Shown here: piece after piece, positions 51,670 through 62,429 of the stretch
How the letters are laid out: the number at the start of each line of letters is the position of its first letter
Position numbering within the stretch: the stretch's first letter is position 1
Assembly (NCBI GenBank): GCA_026182355.1
Contig: JAPFBL010000255.1
Coordinates: 1,798,001-1,862,000, forward strand
Direction of reading: 5' to 3'
From: Hermatobates lingyangjiaoensis
Taxonomy: Eukaryota > Arthropoda > Insecta > Hemiptera > Hermatobatidae
DNA: 64,000 bases
The notes under the pieces: model-generated
The model's input: only the letters and a program-made list of their open reading frames with translations
What the model was told of the DNA's origin: nothing
Databases searched by the model: none
Translations under genes and position numbers: made by a program

Positions 51670-53260
51670 AAAGTCTTTGAGGAGGTAGATTTCGTTGAAG
51701 TGTATCGGAACTTTGGTATTTCGGACTTTAAAATAAAACTGTTCCAGTTTTCTGACAGTCTAGCGAAAGGTAGGCGATAATTCAAGAACTTGAGATACTT
51801 TTTTTAAAAAAAAAAAAAAAGTATTAAACATTAAATAATGGCAACAATTTTAACAAAACTGACAAACTAACATCACAGGGAAAAATTTTTTTCCACTAAT
51901 GTTCGTTCATACGTAATGTTAGTTTGTCAGTTTGGTTAAAATTGTTGCCAGTCATTAAAGGTTTTTTTCGAGACGTACCTTTCGCAAACTTTGCCAATTT
52001 CCTCAATGAAAACCGAAACTTGTATCTTCCCAAAACGATACACACCAGAAGACGAGTCGAGTACAGATACATTCAGAGGTACCTTTGTACACGCTTAGTT
52101 TCAGAGATTACTCTGAAATTACCTTACCTACACCAGAACAAACAAAACATTCCAATAAATAACTAATAAATACATCACAACGAACATTCTTTGCTACTGG
52201 GGTTTAAGTTGAATAAGAATCGTCTAATGATCACATAAGTTCTAACGTTGAAAAATATATCAGCAAGATAATTCCTCGCAGAGAGTGAGAAGCAAAGACG
52301 CTCAATCTAAGACAGTTTTACATTTCCTTTGTGAGGTCCAAAATATTTGACATCTGCAAAGTGTAGCTGAAACCCATACAAAGAAATTGCATCTAACGCA
52401 ACATTGCTCCCATTGAATTTGTCTGGATGCCCAAAAATATATAGCAATTAACCTGACAATTGAGTTTACGGATTTAAACATTCATATGTTTAAAATAAGA
52501 AATCATCACCAAATTTGTGTTATCTCTACTGCAAATGAGTTTGATACAGAAAGAAATAACAGTGTTCGTGAATCGCTTTTCAACCACGGAAGAAAGCCTA
52601 GTATTGAGCCGAAGGACTGAAGCCTGAACTTATTTCAACTCTGTAGAACATTTGTCTTAGCTTCAACCGGAAATGTAACAATCTGAACATTTTTTTATCA
52701 TAAAGAAACCATATTGCTAAAAGTTCGGAAAATGGTATTTTTAAACTCATACGTAGAATATATATAACTTACTTACTTTTCATAAAGCTTACACTGATAG
52801 ATCAGTGTCAAAACAAATAGCCGAGAACCGGATTCAATTCCCTAGTACTTAAATCGGTATCTCAAACTAGCCACATTTTGCATGAGTCACATTGCTACAA
52901 ACAAATACCTCCCCAGATTCAATTGTCAATCCCAGATCAATGATTAACAGATCACATAATTTAAGGAATCATAACATTTTGAAATATTTGAAATAATTCA
53001 AAACATTTGAATTATTTTATCGATTTATGTTTATTTTATTTTTTCGATTAGCTTATTATAAGATTGAGTAATTCATGTCTTCTATGTACAAATTACAGAT
53101 TTAAGTATTACAGATTTAACTTCAGTAAAATTTGAAATTTAAGCTACATAAATTCAACAATCTATTTTATGATAAGGAATTACAACTAAAAATTTAATTT
53201 TAAATAAATTATACTTGTGTTTACATATTTTATATATTAAATTTTCACAAGTTTTTAAAG
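51670..53260. other. AT-rich noncoding stretch with a local inverted pair
   Basis: At 51,835-51,876 (atggcaacaattttaacaaa, actgacaaactaacat) and 51,915-51,954 (its complement, atgttagtttgtcag, aaaattgttgcca) is a short foldback. The 80-codon open frame across it is not credible. The rest has no feature. Confidence 0.5.
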
Positions 53261-53391
53261 AATGAAAATCTTTATAAATAAAATAATGATTTTGTCTGTA
53301 CATTGCTTAGAACTGACTCATTTCAAGTTTTCTTTACGTTTCATACATTGGAGAAACCGAATCCACCCTTAGAAAAATTTCTGTCGGTTTG

Positions 53392-53432
53392 TCGGTTTGT
53401 CGGTTTGTCGGTTTGTCGGTTTGTCTGTTTGT
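53392..53432 (+). repeat. (TGTCGGTT)n minisatellite
   Basis: Five consecutive eight-base units within the Helitron 5' region. The matching place in the second copy (about 55,135) has only one unit. Confidence 0.9.
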
Positions 53433-53910
53433 CCGCAAAACTTTGTCACAGGTAAACTCAGCTACCATAAGACATATAAAGCTGAAACTTTTACAGTAGA
53501 TTTGTGTAGGTCTAACTTAAAATATAGGCTATGAATTGATTGGAAATTCAACGTAGAAGTGAAGTTATGGACGTTTAACGCAAAAATGTTTGTCACAAGT
53601 AAACTCAGCCACCATAAGACATAGCGAGCTGAAACATTGACACTGGATTTGTGTATGCCTAACTTAAAATATGGGTTCTAAATAGATTATTAATTCAGTA
53701 CAGAAGCGAAGTTATGGGGCTTTTAGCTGTATTTTCCTAACTTCACAGACAAGTTTGTTTTGAAAATACACAGGTGTGGCAAGTAGGTATTGTAAGTTGA
53801 TTTTAATTTCAATTGAGCATATGAATATATTGCGTATTTGACATCATTGAAATGGTGTTTCACAGAGTTGAGGATGTACTATCTATTGAGAATAAATGTT
53901 TTGTAAACGA

Positions 53911-54542
53911 GCAATTCTCAGCCCTTAATATGAACAGGCAGGAGAAATCAACAAACAAGTTCTTACGCTATATGAAGCCGAGGAAAGAACTTACAAGTCA
54001 GTAAAGAGATTGGATTAGTGATGAAGAAGCAGTTCATTATCTAATTGAATTTCTTGACTCTGAATTTATTTCTCCTGGACTGCCTGCTCATGAGTAAAAA
54101 CTTAAAGAAGGAGAACCAATCATGCTGAAATTTAGTAACAGTAACAAATTTCATGTTACGAAACATGAGTGCCCCAAAACTGTGCAACGGGACACGACTC
54201 TGAGTTCGTGCTCTACACAGATATGCCATAGAGGCAGACATAACGACTGGATGTGGTATTGAGGAGTCTGTGTGTATACCACACATACCATTGATTCCGA
54301 GCCACTGTCTGTTTACGTTGAAATGATTGCAAAGTCCGGTCAGAGTCTATTTCGCAATGACGTTAACTAAGTCGCAAAGGGAGACTTCATCTAATGCAGG
54401 AATACAAGGTAGCGAAACCAAGTTTTTCTCACATGGTCAAATGTAGTTTACTTGCTCAAGGGTCAGAGGTTTCAACTCTTTCTTCTACCATGAACCTGAA
54501 GGACAGACAGCTAATGTAGTGTATTTAGAGGCATTTGTTTAA
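53911..54542 (+). pseudogene. Helitron Rep-helicase, PIF1-like C-terminal part
   Basis: Helitron transposases join a HUH Rep endonuclease to a PIF1-type helicase; this is the end of the helicase. After frameshifts one reads KQVLTLYEAEERTYKSVK (about 53,953), SDEEAVHYLIEFLDSE and SPGLPAHE, a stop, KLKEGEPIML (54,023-54,130), then in another frame KLCNGTRL (54,177 on), IPHIPLIP, AMTLTKSQ (Helitron AxTINKAQGQ, helicase motif V region) and FSHGQM, FTCSRVRG (HGQLYVACSR, motif VI), ending VVYLEAFV and TAA at 54,540-54,542. At least three in-frame stops (after CNGTRL, before LQSPVR, after HGQM) and two shifts make it dead. No Rep domain and no Walker A motif are present. Confidence 0.88.
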
Positions 54543-54659
54543 CACTGTAGTAATAATGGTATTTTCTACTGTTCTATAATTTCTAATGACATTTTGGAAT
54601 ACAAAAAATGACGGAACTTCTGATTCTGTCAAAGACGGGTACGTTTGCTATGTATTACA

Positions 54660-55060
54660 TATAACTGTAAACTTTTTTTTAATTTAATATTTGCTGGTAT
54701 AATAATAATACACTGGTAATAATGTAAGGTATGGGACCAGAGTAGCCCAGTGGCTTGCATGATCGCCGATGACAGTAGTGCAAATGTATTATAATTAAAT
54801 GTAACCAACAAATATTTTTTTGAATTTAAAATGTGGATAATAAAAAAATGGTAATAAAGTAAAGGGATTTAGCCAGGGTAGCCAGTAGCTTGCTTGCTCG
54901 CCGATGACAGTAGTGCAAATGTATTATAAATAAATACAACAAAAATATTTTTTTTTTAATTTAATATTTGCGTAATATAAACACTGGTAATAAAGTAAGG
55001 TATGGAACCAGAGTAGCCCAGTGGCTTGCGTGCTAGCTTTTGACTGGGAGCACGTTAATT
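54660..55060 (+). repeat. Three tandem ~136-base units with tRNA-like start
   Basis: The core agagtagcccagtggcttgc recurs at about 54,739, 54,875 and 55,010. In the first two units ctcgccgatgacagtagtgc and aaatgtattataa follow. The third continues ttttgactgggagcacgtta instead. TAGCCCAGTGGCTTGCGTGC is like the A-box half of a tRNA-derived SINE. No clear B-box is seen. The array sits between the two Helitron 3' ends. Confidence 0.55.
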
Positions 55061-55387
55061 AGAACTAACTTATTTCAAGTTTTCTTTACGTTTCATACTT
55101 CAGAGTAGCCACATGTACCCTTAGAATAATTTCTGTCTGTCGGTTTGTCCACAAAATATTGCCCCCATAAGACATATAAAGCTGAAACATTGATTGTAGA
55201 TTTGTGTATGTGTAACTTAAAATCTAATCTTTGTATTAAAACATTTGTTTAGCACTGTACTAATAATGGTATTTTCTACTATTCTATAACTTCTAATTGT
55301 AGTATTAGTATAATACTATAATTGATATTTTGGAATATCAAGTATAATAGAATTTTTGATTCCGTCAAAGACGGGTACGTTTGCTAG

Positions 55388-56520
55388 TATATAAATATTA
55401 TTGCATTGTTTACCTGTGTTGTTGCATATGAAAACAATAACAATTACAACTTTTTGTTTAGTAATTATCTTGTTTAGTGTTTTTCTCAGAGATATAAAGC
55501 TATATCTAATTGATTTTTTTTATAATTCACAATATTTATAGAAAGGGAATAAAATTATACAGTAAACTTGGTTTAAATAAATTCATTCAGTAGTTAAAAA
55601 AAACCTATTAATACTAAATAATTTCAAAATATCAATTTATTTTAAAATATTTAAATGTTGAGCAAGTAAGCATCGATCGACTGTAGTCAAATAAGTTGTC
55701 CTCAGATGTATATAGGTTTTTTAGAGCTACATGTTGTATTTTTGTATAACTGTATTTTTTATTTATTTTAATTTCAATTACTTTAAAATCGTGAAATGAT
55801 TTTTGTCTTTTATTATTGTTTCCTGAATATTTCAGGAAACATCAGAAATATTAGATAGTAATATACAAAATAAAATAGAATAAACCAATTTTATTCCATA
55901 ATAAAAAATCATAACTTTATTGCTTAAGGACTTTTGGAAACATTGAGAAAAACAATTTCTGGGATTCTAAGAATGAGTTTTCCAAAACTTGCTGGGCTTA
56001 GTCAAAAACTGAGGTGAAAAGATAGATTTCTGTAATTCTGACTCAAAAATACTTGTTACCTCTATAGAACTCAGATAGTATTGCAATTAATATGCCTTAA
56101 AGGAAAACATTTTCAATTATGAAAAAGAAAAAAAAAACAAAAGTTACACAGTTATCAAGTGAAACTACATTTAAAAAATCTGACTTTAGGGCTGAACTAA
56201 GATACCTAAGGATTGGAAGTTTGCGGAGAATAAGACAAATAAGAAGTGTCCATAGAAGATGATTACATCAACACAGTAAGCTGCAATAAAGAAATATCAA
56301 CATATAACGTCTATAGGCTGGTGATTCTATGTATTAATTTGGATTAACGTCCATTGACAAAAAACTGTAATCAACCGTTAATATTCCATTTTGCCTCTGA
56401 ATCCCACTGAAATCTCCTTGGTAAGAAAGCCATGTTATAAGGAAAGGAAAAAATGAAATATTAACTGATCCTTTTACCACTCATCCACCAACTTCATCCT
56501 CATGTTCTTTCACAAAAACA
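55388..56520. other. AT-rich noncoding stretch
   Basis: No feature recognised between the Helitron and the family A palindrome at 56.5 kb. Confidence 0.5.
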
Positions 56521-56534
56521 CATGAAATAACAAT

Positions 56535-56722
56535 CAATGATCAAAACTACATTATGAAAATGGAAAAACAAGACTAAGATCTTTCAACCGTAACAAGCGG
56601 TCTTCGTCAGCATCAAAACCCGACTGAGTTGGATTTTTGACTCTGATGAAGTCCACTTGTTACGGTTGAAAGATCTTAGTCTTGTTTTCCCATTTTCATA
56701 TTGTGGTTTGATCATTTATTTA
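56535..56722. repeat. Family A palindrome, diverged
   Basis: Same arrangement as at 24.8 kb: the left arm runs from aatgatcaaaactacatt through ccgtaacaagcggtc to aaaacccgac, and the right arm returns through ttgttacggttgaaagatc to gtggtttgatcatt. The arms differ at several positions, so this copy is older. Confidence 0.75.
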
Positions 56723-57690
56723 CTTATAAGTAATATAATTTTACATTTTATTATTTTTTTCTATTCTGTATAACAATAATTATCATAAATAATAAACATT
56801 TATGAAAACGAAAAAGTTATGTTCTTTTTTTCCCCCACTACAAAAACGGCAGTTTCAGATCTAAAGGTAACTTTTGAGATCTATTGTCATATTTTTTTAT
56901 TAACTCAGCTATAAAAGATATCTATTCAAAAATATTTGAAATGTATGCTTAAATGTAAGCAATGGATTAATAATAGCAATCAGGTAGACCTAATTCGTGA
57001 ACCTCTGTAACAAGATTCTCCTTTGGTGTATCGATTTAGTGTAACCAATGTTTGTCGACTTTATTTCTTTGACTGTATTGGTAAGTTTTTTAAAGATTAT
57101 GAATGCTTAAGAATATTTTCTAGTGTTTTGTGTATTTTATTTTACCAAAAAATCAGCAACACTTAATCATACATTTTTATCATAAACGCTATTTCATTTT
57201 TCAACACAATAAATAATTGTCAATGTTGTTTAGTTGTTTAATTTAAACGTATATAGATAACTTTGATTAAATATTATCGGTATATTATTATGTTATATAA
57301 AATAAATCTATCATTCTGATTCTCTTCATTTAGAAATATTGATAACAATGCTTGGATTAATTATACATAGATTAATATTTGGCTGGAACAAAGTTTGAGT
57401 ACTGTTGACCTGTCTACCACCAAATTATGTATTTTAGTTTAAAATCGAACTTCGAATTCAGACAAGTATTGAATAACCTTTTGATTCCTCTCTATCTTGT
57501 GTTTCTGACAACGAATTCAATAATGCTTTAATGCAACAGCTAAAACACAAATGGTACAACAAATCAAATTCAAGATAGATCTCGCGTCCATCAAGTGTCA
57601 CTTATCACAAATAAGTTTGAAAGTTATACTCGTAGAGTGCCCAACATTTATATAAAATTAGGGTTTTTACTCTACTGTAAGTAAAAAAAA
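56723..57690. other. AT-rich noncoding stretch
   Basis: No repeat or coding signal recognised. Confidence 0.5.
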
Positions 57691-58492
57691 ATCTGGAGTG
57701 GCCTACACTCTACTTTACTATAAGTAACTCAATGTCAAATTTCTTGAGTATATAAAACATAACGTATCATTTAAGCATAACATAAATATCTAAATGGGAT
57801 ATAATTATTAGCATTGCATTCGTGAGGTAGTACAGATAGTGATTGAAGGACATATCAATTTATAAGCTTATTTTTGTACATCACAAATAATTTATTATTT
57901 GCAAATAATTTCATTAGTATAACTACAGCAGTAATAACATTTTTGAAAAGCCAATGTGAACATTTCTTGAAACGAAATATTATCCTTCAAGAGAACATGG
58001 CTATTGTTCAAATAGCCAGTAGATTTCTTACATCGTTTACTTGACATCCTTCTACATTGAATATTAATGTAAAATTTTCAAATTTGAAACAGTAATATAC
58101 TCTTTTTTTCTCTGAAAAACATCTTAAACAGCGAAGAAAATGCTGTTTTAAGGTGATTTGTTAATTAAAGATGTACGATAATTACAGTTATTAATCACTA
58201 AACGAAAGATTTATATTTTGAATTATCTTTTACAATTTTGGTTTTTAACAGAATTATTATACTGGGAATTTTATGGCTTCTTAGTATTTAATAAGATCAT
58301 TTTCCTTCCCCTTTGTCAAATAACATATATACGAATTTTTTTTAATGAGTGTTATCATTTACCTGCACAATATTATTCCTCTTACATCTCTTATAAGTCA
58401 ATAATATATTTTCATTTTTCCATTAGAAACATCAATTTTATCTCAGTGGATTCGCTCAAAAAATTTCTAAGTCAATGTAAACAATGTAAAAA
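57691..58492 (-). repeat. Family B left half, tandem copy 1
   Basis: An 802-base unit starting atctggagtggcctacactc. It repeats directly as 58,493-59,278 with few differences, mainly a 16-base insertion near 57,885. Both contain the decayed RT-like stretch on the minus strand (IFNVEGCQVNDV, MFS, KNVITAVVI), with stops. Confidence 0.85.
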
Positions 58493-60092
58493 ATCTGGAG
58501 TGGCCTACACTCTACTTTACTATAAGTAACTCAATGTCAAATTTCTTGAGTATATAAAACATAATGTATCATTTAAGCATAACATAAATATCTAAATGGG
58601 ATATAATTATTAGCATTGCATTCGTGAGGTAGTACAGATAGTGATTGAAGGACATATCACTTTATAAGCTTATTTTTGTACATCAAAAATAATTTCATTA
58701 GTATAACTACAGCAGTAATAACATTTTTGAAAAACCAATGTGAACATTTCTTGAAACGAAATATTATCCTTCAAGAGAACATGGCTATTGTTCAAATAGC
58801 CAGTAGATTTCTTACATCGTTTACTTGACATCCTTCTACATTGAATATTGATGTAATATTTTCAAATTTGAAACAGTAAAATACCCTTTTTTTTCTCTGA
58901 AAAACATCTTAAAAAGCGAAGAAAATGTTGTTTTAAGGTGATTTGTTAATTAAAGATGTACGATAATTACAGTTATTAATCTCTAAACGAAAGATTTCAA
59001 TTTTGAATTATCTTTTACATTTTTGGTTTTTATCAGAATTATTATACTGGGAATTTTATGGCTTCTTAGTATTTAATTAGATCATTTTCCTTCCCCTTTG
59101 TCAAATAACATATATAAGAATTTTTTTTGAATGAGTGTTATCATTTACCTGCACAATATTATTCCTCTTACATCTCTTATAAGTCAATAATATATTTTCA
59201 TTTTTCCATTAGAAACATCAATTTTATCTCAGTGGACTCGCTCAAAAAATTTCTAAGTCAATGTAAACAATGTAAAAAAATACAAAAAATTCGACAAGTA
59301 TAGCAGGTGATCTCTTGGTCTAGGATAAACAAAGAGTTTTTATATCGTTATTGCTCTTTCCCGTAATTGAAACTTCATGATTTTTTTTTTATGATTTGTT
59401 AATGTTTTGCTCCATTTTTGGTCAAATTTTCATTATTTTTTAATCAGCCGTTTAGCGTCAAAAAAACATTTTCTGAAAACACAAATCGTACTGTAATGCC
59501 CCTTTTAGCGAATGTAATTTTAGAAAAAAATATCTTAACTCATTCTCCACATAATGTTCTATTTATAGGCACAGTTTCATTCTTGTCCGTCAAACAGTAT
59601 GGCTTGTATCGCTCTCACAAGGTTTGAGATTGAATTATAAGTCAAAATTTTTACATTTTATTGAAAAAAAATATTTTCCGTTGTTTTAAAATTCTGAATA
59701 TATTTTTCGTTTGTTGCATTTGTAACCTCAAAGATAATGTCAACATTTCAAAACTCTAGAGTTATCAGTTTAGGAGAAATAAATGTTTTAAAAAAAACGG
59801 TTTTTGGCAAAAAAAGTGACTTTTCCATCATGCATAATTCTTCCCAAACAATAGGGATCTTCCTCCCTATGAGGCCCATTTTTGTGTAAAATATCAACTT
59901 GATCCATCAAAGATTCTGGACCGTAGCGTGGTAACAAGCAATGCTAACACACTCACCCACCCACCAACCCATACACACACAGACATCATCGTAAAAACGT
60001 CATAAAACGACTTCTGGGACCTCAAAACATGTAATTCCGTCAAAATCTCGAGATCGAATTTTTTCACGATCACTATACTTTACTTATAGTAA
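58493..60092 (-). repeat. Family B, near full-length copy
   Basis: The left half repeats 57,691-58,492. It continues at 59,279 through the linker (attcgacaagtatagcaggt) to the right-end module. That module has an open minus-strand segment with SLMDQVDILHKNG and PYCLGRIMHDGK at about 59,920-59,820, a CCACCC-rich patch at about 59,957-59,980, and the terminal tctcgagatcgaattttttc to atcactatactttactt. Confidence 0.8.
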
Positions 60093-61590
60093 AGTAATAG
60101 TGATCATGACAAAATTTGATCTGACATTTTGACGGACCTACGTGTTTTGAGATCACAGAAGTTCTTTTATGACCTTTTTTTCGATAATGTCTTTATATAG
60201 TCTTTGATCCATCAAAGTCCACAATCTTTTATGGGCCAAATAAGTGTTTTACACAAAAATGGTTCATGCATATTGTTTGGGAGCAATTATGCATCATGGG
60301 AAAGTCACTTTTTTGGTCAAAACATTTGTTTAGACACTCTTTTATTCCTCCTATACTACCAACCCTAGATTTTTAAATTTTGTTCTTATCATAAAAAAAG
60401 CATCAAAATTTTGGCGGGCTTACATGTTTTGATGTACTTTTTGACGTTTTCTCGATGATGTCTGTGTATGGGGGGTGGAGGATAGGTAGTTCCTAGGTAG
60501 GTGTATATGCATAAAGTTTTACAGATACACAAAAAAAGTAAAAAGTTGTACTACAGTTCACAATCTTTGGTTTATCAAATTAATATTTCACACAAAAATG
60601 GGTCTCATAATGTAGATGTACTTTATTGTTTGGGTGCAATTATCCTTGATGGAAAAGTAACTTGTTCTGCTAAAATGTTTTTTAGATAACATTTTTTTGC
60701 TGAACTACTAACTCTAGTCTTAAAATTGTTACACTACAATAGAAGAGACAAACTCAATAACTGAAAAATTCTCAGATTTTTAATATAACTTGTAATATTT
60801 TTTTTTCAGTAAATATAAAACTTTTCCCTTAAGAATCAATCTTAGGAACCTTAAGAAGCTTGTGAGGACTATAGAAACCATACCGTTTGACAAATCAAAA
60901 TGAAATTATACTTAAAAATAGAGCATTACTTAGGAGATGAGTTGAGGTAATTTTTTTTCAAAATTCCATTATCTAATAGGCTGCTAGGGTTAATTTATAT
61001 TTTAAAAAAAGTATTTTTCACAATAAACGGTTCAATTAAGTAAAATGATATTTTGACAAAAAATTGAAATGAGATTTAGCAATTTCTAAAAAATATTCCT
61101 GATATTTGAATTACCAAAAGAGTAATAAAGCTATAAAAATTACATCTTGGACTAATAGATAACCTGCTATACTTTTTTACATTTATTTACATTGACTTAG
61201 AGTTTTTTTTAGCAAATGAACTGAAATAAGATTGATGTTTAGAGGTTTAATGAAAAAAATGAAATGAGTTAATGATTTAATATGAGGTGGAAGATGAATA
61301 AAATCCTTACAAGTAAAAAATGAGCACCAATCAAACGAATAATTTCTGATGCTTTCCATGGTAGGATGGATTTGTCTAACCAAATTCTGAATTTGGTTAG
61401 AAAGTAAACTTTCTTCTGATTTTGAATCATACTATCTTTGGGTAGTATTGAAGTATGAGGAATAGACTCTTCGTTCTATATTACAAAACAAATACTAATT
61501 TAAGCTAATTCTTCAAGTTATCAAAAATTTTGAAATTATGTTTACCTATAGTAAAGTTGAGTGTAGGTCAGTCAATATTTTTTTAAATAA
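60093..61590 (+). repeat. Family B, inverted copy
   Basis: From the junction tactttacttatagtaaagt (60,085-60,104) the sequence runs back as a diverged reverse complement of 58,430-60,092. The right-end module is present twice (60,105-60,360 and 60,375-60,720, the second with SLVYQINISHKNG and YCLGAIILDGK). The linker complement is near 61,135-61,200. The left-end complement is at 61,552-61,576 (tatagtaaagttgagtgtag). The RT-like part is deleted. Confidence 0.7.
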
Positions 61591-61599
61591 TCTTACAGT

Positions 61600-62000
61600 A
61601 GAACATTGCTTTTGCTCCTTTAGTCAATGTCTTTTCTAATTTAATCATTGATGTAAGGAACCTCCAACTGTATAGTTTAGAGTTTCAAGTAGCCTTGACA
61701 GTTTCAATTTATCTTTTTTCTGCTTCAAAATAATTTGAAGAACCGTTTTAGTTGAATTTGTAACCACACATTTCTCTTTTGCCCATCTTTCAACAATTTA
61801 GGGGATGGCATTCTGTATCATCTGATAGGTGGCAGTACCATCGTGTATTACTCTTCTTGCATTAAAAGGTTTTATAGATGTTCTTTCATATCATAACCGT
61901 CATTATATAGAGTATTCAGTAGGTAATTAACTACCATTACTTGAATAGGAACACTTGCATACCTCCCTGAAACTTTTATAGTGTTCGCAACTGTTGTAGA
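61600..62000 (-). pseudogene. LINE reverse transcriptase fragment
   Basis: Minus-strand order YLLNTLYNDGYDM (about 61,920), YQMIQNAIP, IVERWAKEKCVVTNSTKTVL (about 61,800-61,745) and a TVGGSLHQ-like segment. This parallels 45,180-45,580 and the post-YADD part of Jockey/R1-type reverse transcriptases (ERWAKxxGLxxNPxKTxL). Broken by stops and shifts. Confidence 0.45.
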
Positions 62001-62119
62001 TTTAATATTTGCACCATAAGTGTATGTTCACAGTTATTCAGTATAAACGTGAATGTACTGATCTCCGTTTACATTCATGAATTCATAAAAATTTATTTCT
62101 TTAAGATTTCAAAATGTTT

Positions 62120-62420
62120 CTTAAAGTTTTAAATGGGAATCTTGCTTAATTCTTGAATATAGAGGGAGGTCAGATAAACTATGTACGAGATCCCCTGGGT
62201 ATTGGAAGTCATGTTCTCCTGTAAGAGGTTACATCGTAACACGAAATCTACACTTTCGATTTTCAAAAATGCTGTTAGTTCTGTAGTTATACTATTGATA
62301 TTATATATTCAGTGGTATGATATACAAAAATAATGCATATATATTAATAAGTGGATCAATTACTATCTCTACTACCTCCAGGAAGAATAACTAATTTTTT
62401 TAATATTATTTCTTCGTATT
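62120..62420 (+). pseudogene. Family B RT-like stretch, inverted
   Basis: Plus-strand reading NIEGGQINYVRDPLGIGSHV (62,155-62,215), a stop, then shifted segments. Homologous to the minus-strand frame at 30,936-31,262. It lies in the opposite orientation to the neighbouring fragment at 61.6-62.0 kb, so the area is rearranged. Confidence 0.4.
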
Positions 62421-62429
62421 CAAATCATC

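Larger units (their letters stand above)
53269..55387 (+). mobile_element. Helitron (rolling-circle transposon), composite and decayed
   Basis: The 5' end reads A|TCTTTATAAATAAAATAA, fitting the A|TC start of Helitrons. The 3' end has a hairpin CCGTC-AAA-GACGG (55,362-55,374), then GTACGTTTG and CTAG (55,384-55,387), followed by T, as in the CTRR|T rule. A second, slightly altered 3' end lies inside (attctgtcaaagacgggtac, CTAT at 54,648-54,651). Segments of the 5' part recur at 53,587-53,740 and 55,057-55,220. So an autonomous relic and a shorter non-autonomous copy seem to be nested or in tandem. The helicase C-terminus lies at 53,911-54,542. The Rep part is missing. Confidence 0.85.

Noticed and set aside
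54041..54286. 81-codon minus-strand frame
   Set aside because: Antisense shadow of the Helitron helicase pseudogene.
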